A stretch of DNA of 64,000 nt. Origin: Pseudomonas sp. 14P_8.1_Bac3 (GTDB lineage: Bacteria; Pseudomonadota; Gammaproteobacteria; Pseudomonadales; Pseudomonadaceae). Both the position numbers and the translations under genes were made by a program. Each line of letters starts with the position of its first letter. Positions within the stretch are counted from its first letter, which is position 1. Below, piece by piece: positions 43,805-51,475 of the stretch. Under the pieces are notes generated by a model. It made no database searches and was not told the origin of the DNA. It was given only the letters and a program-made list of their open reading frames with translations. Where the stretch lies: contig NZ_JANLOD010000021.1 in assembly GCF_025466085.1 (NCBI RefSeq), positions 1-64,000 on the forward strand, read 5' to 3'.

Positions 43805-43833
43805 AAAACGGGCGACCCAAAGGTCGCCCGTTT
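43805..43833. terminator. Bidirectional rho-independent terminator
   Basis: AAACGGGCGACC pairs perfectly with GGTCGCCCGTTT around a CAAA loop. It ends the lipoprotein transcript on the minus strand (22 bases after its stop) and may also end the tiny gene on the plus strand. Confidence 0.85.
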
Positions 43834-43854
43834 CCGTCGCTGAAATCAACGCCG

Positions 43855-44286
43855 CTACTTTACCGGTATATACGAATAGCGCTTCACCATCGCCTTGCCT
43901 TCTTTCGCATCCCGCACCCGAACCATTTCAACCATGTTCTCCTGGGTGTACTCAACGAAATACTCTTTCCCCGGCTCGACCGACAGGTTCAGAAAGACGT
44001 TTCGAGGATGCGGATGCTGCCCGGCGGACACCTTGTGCAGACCCGGACTTACCAGCACCCAGGAATAAGTCTGCTCATTGAGCCCGACCACCGCACTGTC
44101 ATTGATGCTGAACACACTGTCATAAAAACTGCCTTGAATGACCTGGGTCCGCATCATGTAAACCAGCGCCTTGCCCTGAGGCGGTGTCGGCGGTTCGAAA
44201 TACGGCTGGCTGGAACGGGTGTGGCCACAGCCGGCCAACAACAGCATGAGCAACAGGGCCGGGATACTTTTCAACGCTGCGCTCAT
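43855..44286 (-). CDS. DUF2846-family lipoprotein
   Basis: This 143-residue lipoprotein has the signal LKSIPALLLMLLLAGCGH with C20 as the lipid site. The mature part contains ALVYMMRTQVIQGSFYDSVFSINDSAVVGLNEQTYSWVLVSPGLHKV, typical of DUF2846 beta-sandwich domains. It is an outer- or inner-membrane lipoprotein of unknown role. Its start overlaps the stop of the upstream lipoprotein gene by four bases (ATGA), so the two genes are translationally coupled. Confidence 0.85.
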   Translation of the reverse strand: MSAALKSIPALLLMLLLAGCGHTRSSQPYFEPPTPPQGKALVYMMRTQVIQGSFYDSVFSINDSAVVGLNEQTYSWVLVSPGLHKVSAGQHPHPRNVFLNLSVEPGKEYFVEYTQENMVEMVRVRDAKEGKAMVKRYSYIPVK

Positions 44287-44711
44287 TGCTTTTGCCCCAA
44301 TAACTGATTGATCACCGGCCCCATTTTTTCCTCGACCGACGCCACCTTCGACGGATCAAAGCCGCCCTCGCCCGCCAGGTGGTATTGACCGAAGCCGATT
44401 TGCTGATCGCCCTTGAATAGCCGGACGCTGGCATCGGACAAGTACGCGGAGAAGTCCCAGGAACGGATCGCGGTATAGGTCAGGCGATATTCGCAGTTGC
44501 CCGGAAGGGGCGCCGCGTAAAGCTGGCTTTCGATATGGTGCTTGCGCAACAGTGTCTGGAGCCCATCGACGAAGTCGCCCACCACCACTTTCGGATTCTC
44601 TTCAATGCAAAGCCTGGTGATTTTGTATTGCGGCCCCACAGGCTCGACAGTGATGTTGGTGCAACCGGTCAATGCCAATAGAAGGCCTGCCGTGACAGCT
44701 CTGGACAGCAT
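44283..44711 (-). CDS. Sbal_3080-like lipoprotein
   Basis: This 142-residue protein has a lipoprotein signal (LSRAVTAGLLLALTGCTN; C17). The mature part contains ITRLCIEENPKVVVGDFVDGLQTLLRKHHIESQLYAAPLPGNCEYRLTYTAIRSWDFS, a pattern of the Sbal_3080 lipoprotein family. It is the first of two tandem lipoprotein genes on the minus strand. The overlap with the next gene suggests that the products work together in the envelope. Function is unknown. Confidence 0.8.
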   Translation of the reverse strand: MLSRAVTAGLLLALTGCTNITVEPVGPQYKITRLCIEENPKVVVGDFVDGLQTLLRKHHIESQLYAAPLPGNCEYRLTYTAIRSWDFSAYLSDASVRLFKGDQQIGFGQYHLAGEGGFDPSKVASVEEKMGPVINQLLGQKQ

Positions 44712-44896
44712 GTTCTATCCCTGAATTCGGAGTGATATCAAAACGATGGCGGCATAGTAATTTGGCGCCATTTTCCAGTCAATTGGCAGGTGCGCAATCG
44801 GCGCATGCCCCGAACAAAACCAACCGGCACGATGAACTTTCCTCCGTTCACACCCCTCAACCGGGTAACCGCCTTAACCGGAACCGAGGCCCGTTT

Positions 44897-45172
44897 ATGA
44901 AAATCCTGCTGAAACTCACTCTCGCCGCCACCCTCGCTTGCGCGCTCCCCGCCTTGGCCTGCACGCCCGAGGAAGCCAACGTCAAACGCGAACAACTGGC
45001 CAAGGAAGTGGCCAAGCTCACCGAGCAGAACCCGAAGAAGGCCAAGGAAATCAACGATGAGTTGCAGAAGATGGACCTGGGGACGGCCAGCGCAGATTTG
45101 CCGGACAAATGTCAGCTGATCGACCAGCGTATGAAGGAATTGGACACGGCGGATAAAAAAGCCGAAAGCTGA
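44897..45172 (+). CDS. Small periplasmic helical protein
   Basis: This 91-residue protein has a signal peptide (MKILLKLTLAATLACALPALA) and then a short helical segment rich in Lys and Glu (CTPEEANVKREQLAKEVAKLTEQNPKKAKEINDELQK). Two cysteines (C22 and near 75) could form a disulfide. I do not recognise a named family. The ATG at 44897 is inside a longer frame and is chosen because it gives a clean signal peptide. A REP pair follows. Confidence 0.72.
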   Translation: MKILLKLTLAATLACALPALACTPEEANVKREQLAKEVAKLTEQNPKKAKEINDELQKMDLGTASADLPDKCQLIDQRMKELDTADKKAES

Positions 45173-45173
45173 T

Positions 45174-45259
45174 TTGTGTAGGAGCCAGCCTGCTGGCGAA
45201 AAATGTCGGACGGGACGATGTTCTTGATGACGCCATCGCCGGCAAGCCAGCCCCTACAG
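45174..45259. repeat. Paired REP element, GTAGGAGCCAGC class
   Basis: Inverted copies of a second REP family (GTAGGAGCCAGCCTGCTGGCG core) flank a spacer. The same family occurs at 53811-53912. It lies between the small periplasmic protein gene and the convergent IclR gene. Confidence 0.8.
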
Positions 45260-45273
45260 GGATTCTGATGTGC

Positions 45274-46035
45274 TCACGTGATGCGTTCGGCGGCTTTGAG
45301 CAATTCCCGGTTGTCCCCGCCTAGCGCGACGGTCGCCCTGGCCGCGGCATCGAGTAACATCCCGCACGCAGTAGTCACCTTTTCCTGGCTGAATCGCTCA
45401 GCCGGGCCGGACAAGGTCAGCGCCCCGGTCAAGTCAAATGCGGCATTGAATACGGGCACCGAGACCGATGCCGTTTCCGGATCCCGTTCGCCGAAGGACG
45501 TCGCCCACAGCTGTTCGCGAATCGCGCCAAGGTTCGGATCGGACATTGCCCCAAACGCCCGTAGGACTTTTCCCGATGCCCCGGCACTGAGTGGAAATCG
45601 TGCACCTTCATGCAAGGAAACACGCACCGCTCGCTTCGGCTCGACACGAAACAACACCACACGGCTGTCGTTTTCCCGGACGTAAAAAGAAGAAGTTTCA
45701 CCGCTTGCTTCGGACAAGGATTCCAGCAGCGGATAGATCACATCCCGCAGACGGAAAGAGGTCTGGTACACCTGCGCCAACCGCAACGGTTCGGGACCAA
45801 CGGCGTATTGTCCATCGCCGAGGCGGCGGATGAACCCGGCGCGTTCCAGTGAACTCATCAAGCGCAGGATGGTGCTCTTATAGAGGCCGGTGCGCCGGGC
45901 GATTTCCGCCAGCGGCAGGCTGTTGCTGCCTACATCGAATGCCGAGAGGATCGCGAAGGCGCGATCCACGGCCGCCACGCCCCCTTCGGCAGATGGTGAG
46001 GAAGGTTCGTCTTCCGCTGGAGATTGTGTGTTCAT
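45274..46035 (-). CDS. IclR-family transcriptional regulator
   Basis: This 253-residue regulator has an N-terminal winged helix (AVDRAFAILSAFDVGSNSLPLAEIARRTGLYKSTILRLMSSLERAGFIRR) and a C-terminal IclR effector domain (about 100-245). It lies 87 bases downstream of the CoA-transferase gene on the same strand and probably controls the whole unit. Two 17-bp palindromes in the divergent promoter at 48.3-48.5 kb look like its operators. The ATG at 46035 is preferred to a TTG at 46050. The effector should be the substrate or a CoA intermediate, which is unknown. Confidence 0.88.
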   Translation of the reverse strand: MNTQSPAEDEPSSPSAEGGVAAVDRAFAILSAFDVGSNSLPLAEIARRTGLYKSTILRLMSSLERAGFIRRLGDGQYAVGPEPLRLAQVYQTSFRLRDVIYPLLESLSEASGETSSFYVRENDSRVVLFRVEPKRAVRVSLHEGARFPLSAGASGKVLRAFGAMSDPNLGAIREQLWATSFGERDPETASVSVPVFNAAFDLTGALTLSGPAERFSQEKVTTACGMLLDAAARATVALGGDNRELLKAAERIT

Positions 46036-46122
46036 GTTCGCTCGTGACAAAACTTCAGGACGGCGTCAGCACCGGGCTGCGCAGCGGCTACCTTAACCGT
46101 TGAACGAACAGGCGACCACCCT

Positions 46123-47334
46123 TCACGCCTCGGACCGGATGACACCCGCGCAGTGCAGTGCATCGATATCGGCCTCGGTGTAACCCAGCTCGGCCAACAA
46201 TTCGTCGGAATGACTGCCCAACGCCGGCACATTCAATCGTGTACCAAAGCGTTGCCCGTCCATTTCGAATGGCAACATGGGCACCTTGACTGACTGGCCG
46301 TCTGGCAAGGTGACCTGGGCCATCCCGCCCGACTCATTCAGGTGTTTATCGTCGAACATATCCTGCGGGCGCTGGATGGGTGAAAACGGCAGTCCGGCCT
46401 TTTCGCACAGCGCCATGACTTGCACTTTGCTCATGCGCGCCAGGCATTCGCGAACTTGCGGCAGGATCACCTTGCGCGCCGCGACCCGCTGATTGTTACC
46501 GGCCAGCTGCGGATCGTTGCCGAAGGCATCGAAGCCGAACACCTCACAAAAGCTTTTCCACTGGCTGTCGCTGACCACACCGAGAAAGATCTGCTCGTCA
46601 CCGGCACACTTGAAAACATCGTAGATAGCCCAAGCGGAAACCCGGCTCGGCATCGGCGCCGCAGGTGTGCCGGTAACTACGTTCTGCATCATGTGCTGGG
46701 CCACCAGGAACGCCGAGTTCTCGAACAGGCCGGTCTGTACGAACTGGCCCTGAGCGCTTTGCGTACGTTGCAACAATGCCGCGAGAATCGAAATCGCGCT
46801 GAACATCCCGCCCATCACGTCGTTGACCGACGCCCCGGCGCGCAGCGGCTGGCCGACCGGGCCGGTCATGTAGGCCAGGCCCGTCATCATCTGCACCACT
46901 TCGTCCAGCGCCGTACGATGTTCGTACGGGCCGGGCAGGAAACCTTTCATGGAACTGTAAATAACATCCGGCTTGATCGCTTTGACATCCGCATAACCCA
47001 GGCCGAGTTTTTCCATGGTGCCCGGCCGGAAGTTCTCGGTGACCACGTCGGCGGTGGCGATCAGCTTCTTGACCGCCGCGATGCCTTCAGGGGTTTTCAG
47101 GTCGACGGCGAAGCTTTTCTTGTTGCGGTTATAGGTGATCCAGTAACCCGCGCCGGAGCCCATCAGGCGCCGGGTGTTGTCACCCGCCGGGGTCGGCTCG
47201 ACCTTGATCACCTCCGCCCCCAGGTCGGCCAGCACCAGGCCGCAGGTCGGGCCCATGACCATATGGACAAACTCTATCACCCGGATACCGGCCAGCGGCA
47301 ACGGCTTTTGTGGTTGGCTGGGGCTCATGTTCAT
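46123..47334 (-). CDS. CaiB/BaiF-type CoA-transferase
   Basis: This 403-residue family III CoA-transferase should move CoA from a donor (such as succinyl-CoA) to a carboxylic acid. The start IRVIEFVHMVMGPTCGLVLADLGAEVIKVEPTPAGDNTRRL is typical, and the catalytic aspartate is in the ENFRPGTMEKLGLGY region onward. Its ATG at 47334 overlaps the stop of the lyase gene by four bases (ATGA), so both are translated together. I chose this start because the extra N-terminal frame lacks a family pattern. Substrate: see the lyase entry. Confidence 0.88.
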   Translation of the reverse strand: MNMSPSQPQKPLPLAGIRVIEFVHMVMGPTCGLVLADLGAEVIKVEPTPAGDNTRRLMGSGAGYWITYNRNKKSFAVDLKTPEGIAAVKKLIATADVVTENFRPGTMEKLGLGYADVKAIKPDVIYSSMKGFLPGPYEHRTALDEVVQMMTGLAYMTGPVGQPLRAGASVNDVMGGMFSAISILAALLQRTQSAQGQFVQTGLFENSAFLVAQHMMQNVVTGTPAAPMPSRVSAWAIYDVFKCAGDEQIFLGVVSDSQWKSFCEVFGFDAFGNDPQLAGNNQRVAARKVILPQVRECLARMSKVQVMALCEKAGLPFSPIQRPQDMFDDKHLNESGGMAQVTLPDGQSVKVPMLPFEMDGQRFGTRLNVPALGSHSDELLAELGYTEADIDALHCAGVIRSEA

Positions 47335-48272
47335 ACCGCCTTCTTTGCATAGTGAAAATTCTTGCCCACGCCGGCATCCGGGATGAAGCCGTACAGCGGC
47401 TCCCCTGGCAGACCCATGCGCAGCCATTCGCGCGCCTTCACCAGCCGCTCGATGTCGATGCCGGTGCGCAGGCCCATGGATTCGAGCAGGTACACCAGGT
47501 CTTCGGTAACGATGTTGCCCGACGCGCCCGGTGCATACGGGCAACCACCGATTCCGCCCTGGGACGCATCGATGGTGGTCACCCCCACGTCCAGCGCCGC
47601 CAGCACGTTGGCCAGGCCCTGACCGCGGGTATTGTGAAAATGCGCACTGCCGGCAACGCCCGCCAGTTCCTGGCGCAACCGGGTGAACAGGCGCCGGACC
47701 TGCGTCGGGTTGGCATAACCGACGGTGTCGGCCAGCCCCACTTCATTGACCCCCAACTCGGCCATGATCGTGGCCAAGCGCAAGGTGTCGTCGTCCGGTA
47801 CTTCGCCCTGGATCGTGCAACCGAACACCGTCGACAACCCGGCCTCGATCTCGACGTGCGGATACAGCTCGTTGCGCAAGGCAACGACGTTGCGCACCTC
47901 TTGGTAGACCTCGACATGAGTTTTGCGGATGTTGGCCAGGGAATGCGGTTCACTCACCGAAATAGGCAGGGTGATTTTCTGCACGCCCGCCCTGAAAGCC
48001 GCTTCCGCGCCTTTGAGATTCGGCACCAGCGCGGTCACGAACAGGTTGGGCAAGGTCCGCGCATAGGCCACCACGGCGGCGGCATCGGCCATCTGCGGCA
48101 GCAGTTTGGGCGACACAAACGAGCCCACTTCGATTTCTCGCACACCGGCCTCCGCCAGCGCTGCGATCCATTTCAGTTTCAGCTCGGTCGGCATGGTGGC
48201 CGAGACACTTTGCAGCCCGTCACGGGGCCCGACCTCGCTGACCAGAATGTCGATTTCGTTCGAATGACCCAT
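47331..48272 (-). CDS. HMG-CoA lyase-superfamily lyase
   Basis: This 313-residue TIM-barrel enzyme resembles hydroxymethylglutaryl-CoA lyase: VSEVGPRDGLQS near the start, VGSFVSPKLLPQMAD, GLADTVGYANP and HFHNTRGQGLANVLAALDVGV, plus GGIGGCPYAPGASGNIVTED with the conserved Cys. It should cleave a branched hydroxy-acyl-CoA into acetyl-CoA plus a keto acid. Known members act on HMG-CoA or on (R)-citramalyl-CoA. Together with the CoA-transferase, the CitMHS permease and the IclR regulator it forms a degradation unit. GGAGGG lies six bases before the ATG at 48272. Confidence 0.9.
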   Translation of the reverse strand: MGHSNEIDILVSEVGPRDGLQSVSATMPTELKLKWIAALAEAGVREIEVGSFVSPKLLPQMADAAAVVAYARTLPNLFVTALVPNLKGAEAAFRAGVQKITLPISVSEPHSLANIRKTHVEVYQEVRNVVALRNELYPHVEIEAGLSTVFGCTIQGEVPDDDTLRLATIMAELGVNEVGLADTVGYANPTQVRRLFTRLRQELAGVAGSAHFHNTRGQGLANVLAALDVGVTTIDASQGGIGGCPYAPGASGNIVTEDLVYLLESMGLRTGIDIERLVKAREWLRMGLPGEPLYGFIPDAGVGKNFHYAKKAV

Positions 48273-48327
48273 CACCAGCCCTCCTGAAACGCCACGAGGC
48301 CCCGTGTTTTCGAGCACCTCACTATAC

Positions 48328-48344
48328 GTTCTATCTGACAGAAT
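48328..48344. promoter_or_regulatory. Predicted IclR operator, copy 1
   Basis: GTTCTATCTGACAGAAT resembles the palindrome at 48454-48470 with two differences. It lies 56 bases upstream of the lyase start on the minus strand. A further half-site GTTCTGT follows at 48348-48354. Confidence 0.6.
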
Positions 48345-48453
48345 ATTGTTCTGTTTTTAGTATCCATTGAGTTTCAAGCCCTTGTCAACGAACGGACAAA
48401 CACTTGACAGCATAAAAAATTGGTCGGAAAGTTGTTCCATCAAAAGGAATGGT

Positions 48454-48470
48454 GTTCTGTCTAACAGAAC
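48454..48470. promoter_or_regulatory. Predicted IclR operator, copy 2
   Basis: GTTCTGTCTAACAGAAC is a perfect palindrome with 7-base arms and a 3-base spacer. It lies 72 bases upstream of the CitMHS permease start. The pairing of this site with copy 1 across the divergent promoter supports use by one regulator, probably the IclR protein encoded downstream. Confidence 0.7.
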
Positions 48471-48541
48471 GATAAAGACGACAAGCGCTGCTTTCGCCCG
48501 CCGTCACACCCGGACAAAACCTATAAAAAACGAGGGAAACC

Positions 48542-49828
48542 ATGCTGACCCTACTCAGCTATTCGATGATCACGTGCTTCATGTACCTGGTCATGAGCAA
48601 ACGCCTGTCGCCGCTGGTTGCGCTGTTGTTGGTCCCCGTCGCCTTTGCCTGCCTGGCCGGCTATTCCGCGACGTTGGGGCCGATGATGTTCGATGGCCTG
48701 AAAATGCTGGCGCCCACCGGGGTGATGCTGACCTTTGCGATCCTGTATTTCTGCATGATGACCGATGCGGGGTTGTTCAATCCGCTGGTCAAACTGATCC
48801 TCAAGGCCGTGAAAGGCGATCCGCAGAAAATCGTTCTCGGCACGGCAATCCTCGGGATTTGCGTCGGTCTGGACGGCGATGGCGCCACCACTTACATCAT
48901 CACCTGCGCGGCGCTGTTGCCGCTGTACCGCCGCACCGGCGTGCGCCTGCAAGTCATGGCCACGGTGTTGCTGCTGGCCATCGGCGTAATGAATATCCTG
49001 CCGTGGGCCGGGCCGTTTTCACGGGCCGCCAGCGCCATGAAGGTAGACATCACCGAGCTGTTCGTGGCAATGCTGCCGTTGATGGCCATCGGGCTGGTGT
49101 GGGTGATCCTCGTTGCGCTGTACCTGGGCCGACTGGAGCGGCGTCGATTGGGCGTCGTGCAACTCGGTAGCAACGAAGGGCTGGAGCACTTCACCGAGTT
49201 TCGCCTGAACGACTGGCGCTTTCTGTTCAACGCCGCGCTGACCGTCGCCCTGATCGCGATGATGATGCTCGCCGTCATGCCTCCCGCCGTGCTGTTCATG
49301 CTGGCCTTCGGCATCGGCCTGGTGGTGAACTTCCCGAATCTGAAAGATCAGAAAGCGGTGATCGCGCGGCACGCCGACAACGTCATGGCGGTGACCTTGC
49401 TGATTTTCGCGGCGGGGATTTTCGTCGGCATCATGGGCGGCACCGGCATGACCAAGGCCATTTCCGAAAGCCTGATTCACATCATCCCGGAATGGGCCGG
49501 CAGTTCGATGTCGATCATCACAGCTTTTCTTAGCATGCCGTTCACTTATGTACTGACCAACGATGCGTTCTACTTCGGCGTGTTGCCGATCCTCGCCGAA
49601 ACCGCCAGCCATTACGGCATCAGCGGCAAGGAAATGGCGATTGCCGGGCTGATTGGCCAACCGGTGCATTTGCTTAGCCCGCTGGTGGCGTCAACGTATT
49701 TGCTGTGCGGATTGCTGGATCTGGATTATGGCGATAACCAGCGCATGACCCTGAAGTGGACGGTAGGAACGGTGGGCGTGATGTTGTTAGCCGCGTTGGC
49801 GCTGGGGTCGATTTCCGTCATACGTTGA
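48542..49828 (+). CDS. CitMHS-family citrate/tricarboxylate-type permease
   Basis: This 428-residue protein has about twelve membrane segments and family marks: MLAPTGVMLTFAILYFCMMTDAGLFNPLV, VGLDGDGATTYIITCAALLPLYRR, and TNDAFYFGVLPIL with GLIGQPVHLLSPLVASTYLL near the end. CitMHS proteins carry citrate with Mg2+ or Ca2+, and some relatives carry other acids. It is divergent from the lyase gene and shares the region with the two operator palindromes, so the substrate is probably the acid processed by the CoA-transferase and lyase. A terminator follows 59 bases after the stop. Confidence 0.88.
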   Translation: MLTLLSYSMITCFMYLVMSKRLSPLVALLLVPVAFACLAGYSATLGPMMFDGLKMLAPTGVMLTFAILYFCMMTDAGLFNPLVKLILKAVKGDPQKIVLGTAILGICVGLDGDGATTYIITCAALLPLYRRTGVRLQVMATVLLLAIGVMNILPWAGPFSRAASAMKVDITELFVAMLPLMAIGLVWVILVALYLGRLERRRLGVVQLGSNEGLEHFTEFRLNDWRFLFNAALTVALIAMMMLAVMPPAVLFMLAFGIGLVVNFPNLKDQKAVIARHADNVMAVTLLIFAAGIFVGIMGGTGMTKAISESLIHIIPEWAGSSMSIITAFLSMPFTYVLTNDAFYFGVLPILAETASHYGISGKEMAIAGLIGQPVHLLSPLVASTYLLCGLLDLDYGDNQRMTLKWTVGTVGVMLLAALALGSISVIR

Positions 49829-49886
49829 GGCCGCCGATGCTGACAAGCCAGTGCCAACCGCGGTTCGCGTAGCGACTGATGGACGT

Positions 49887-49916
49887 AAAAAAACCGGACC
49901 TGGGTCCGGTTTTTTT
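49887..49916. terminator. Bidirectional rho-independent terminator
   Basis: AAAAACCGGACC pairs with GGTCCGGTTTTT around a short loop. It lies between the convergent CitMHS and DEAD-box genes and can stop both. Confidence 0.92.
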
Positions 49917-49935
49917 GTGCGGTCGCTACGGCGTT

Positions 49936-51282
49936 TTATTCAGCAGCCGGCGCTTCCGGCTTGCGGCGCTTGAGCGGCGCCATGCCGTCCTTGCTGACCA
50001 GCGACAGGGCGTCGGTCTTGGGGCGGTTGGCGATTTTGCGTTTGGTTGGGGCCTTGGCGCCGGTTTTCTTCTTGTCGCCCTTGGCGTCGACCTTTTTCTT
50101 CTTCACGCCAACGGCTTTGCCCGAGGCCTTGACCTTCTTCGGTCCACCGTAAGTGCCTTTGACTTCCTTGATGGTGCGGCGCTCGAAGCTCTGCTTGAGG
50201 TAGCGCTCGATGCTCGACATCAGGTTCCAGTCGCCGTGGCAGATCAGCGAGATGGCCAGGCCATCGTTGCCGGCGCGACCGGTGCGGCCGATACGGTGCA
50301 CGTATTCGTCGCCGCTGCGCGGCATGTCGAAATTGATCACCAGGTCCAGACCTTCCACGTCGAGGCCGCGGGCGGCAACGTCGGTGGCGACGAGGATTTT
50401 CACGCCGCCCTGCTTCAGGCGATCGATCGCCAGTTTGCGGTCTTTCTGGTCCTTTTCACCGTGCAGGACGAACGCTTTGTATTCTTGCGCGACCAGACGA
50501 CCGTAGATGCGGTCGGCCATAGCCCGGGTGTTGGTGAACACGATGGCCTTCTGATAGGTCTCGTTAGCCAGCAGCCAGTTCACGATCTGCTCTTTGTGCT
50601 GGTTGTGATCAGCGGTGATGATTTGCTGACGGGTGGTCGCATTCAGATCGCTGACGTTGTTCAACTGCAGGTGTTCCGGGTTGTTCAGAACCTTGGCGAC
50701 CATCTCGCGCAGGCCCGAGCCACCCGTCGTGGCGGAGAACAGCATGGTCTGCTGGCGGTTGCTGCACTCTTCCACCAGGCGCTGGACGTCTTCGGCAAAC
50801 CCCATGTCGAGCATGCGGTCGGCTTCGTCGAGGACCAGGACTTCTACTTCCTTGAGGTCCAGGTTGCCGGCGTTCAGTTGCTCGATCATTCGCCCCGGCG
50901 TACCGATCAGGATGTCCGGCACCTTGCGCAGCATGGCGGCCTGGACCTTGAAGTCTTCACCACCGGTGATCAGCCCGGACTTGATGAAGGTGAACTGGGC
51001 GAAGCGCTCGACTTCCTTGATGGTCTGCTGGGCCAGTTCGCGGGTCGGCAGCAGGATCAGGGTCTTGATGCTGACGCGGATTTTCGCCGGGCCGATCAGG
51101 CGGTGGAGGATTGGCAAAACGAACGCCGCGGTCTTGCCGCTGCCGGTTTGCGCTGTCACCCGCAGGTCACGCCCTTGGAGCGCCAGCGGAATAGCCGCTG
51201 CTTGCACAGGCGTTGGCTCGACAAATTTAAGCTCGGCCACGGCTTTGAGCAGGCGTTCGTGCAGGGCGAATTGGGAAAACAC
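49936..51282 (-). CDS. DEAD-box RNA helicase with Lys-rich tail
   Basis: This 448-residue RNA helicase has every core motif: the Q-motif region (FALHERLLKAVAELKFVEPTPVQAAAIP), AQTGSGKT, PTRELA, TPGRM, DEAD, SAT, and HRIGRTGRAG. The C-terminal tail from about residue 365 is Lys- and Ala-rich and disordered, probably for RNA binding. Members of this RhlE/SrmB-like group work in ribosome assembly or RNA turnover. The open frame extends to 51504, but the GTG at 51282 follows GAGG eight bases upstream and gives the family start. Confidence 0.9.
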   Translation of the reverse strand: MFSQFALHERLLKAVAELKFVEPTPVQAAAIPLALQGRDLRVTAQTGSGKTAAFVLPILHRLIGPAKIRVSIKTLILLPTRELAQQTIKEVERFAQFTFIKSGLITGGEDFKVQAAMLRKVPDILIGTPGRMIEQLNAGNLDLKEVEVLVLDEADRMLDMGFAEDVQRLVEECSNRQQTMLFSATTGGSGLREMVAKVLNNPEHLQLNNVSDLNATTRQQIITADHNQHKEQIVNWLLANETYQKAIVFTNTRAMADRIYGRLVAQEYKAFVLHGEKDQKDRKLAIDRLKQGGVKILVATDVAARGLDVEGLDLVINFDMPRSGDEYVHRIGRTGRAGNDGLAISLICHGDWNLMSSIERYLKQSFERRTIKEVKGTYGGPKKVKASGKAVGVKKKKVDAKGDKKKTGAKAPTKRKIANRPKTDALSLVSKDGMAPLKRRKPEAPAAE

Positions 51283-51475
51283 GGGTGCTACCTCGAAGAA
51301 ATGCAAAAAAACAGCTGCATAGGTTACCGGTTTCGAGCGCCGAGGCCGAGTTTCTTTGTACAAACGACCGTAAACAGTGGCTTTTTTGTTGCGTCTTTTG
51401 TCCTCAAACGTCATCCAAAGCAGCTTAAATGCTCTAATCGCCCCGACGCGTCCTACAGAAGAACCGGTTTTACCC

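Noticed and set aside
48367..49170. Open frame starting in the IclR operator region and running over the CitMHS gene
   Set aside because: It is out of frame with the permease, and its start lies between the two operator sites. The permease frame has clear membrane segments and its own start.
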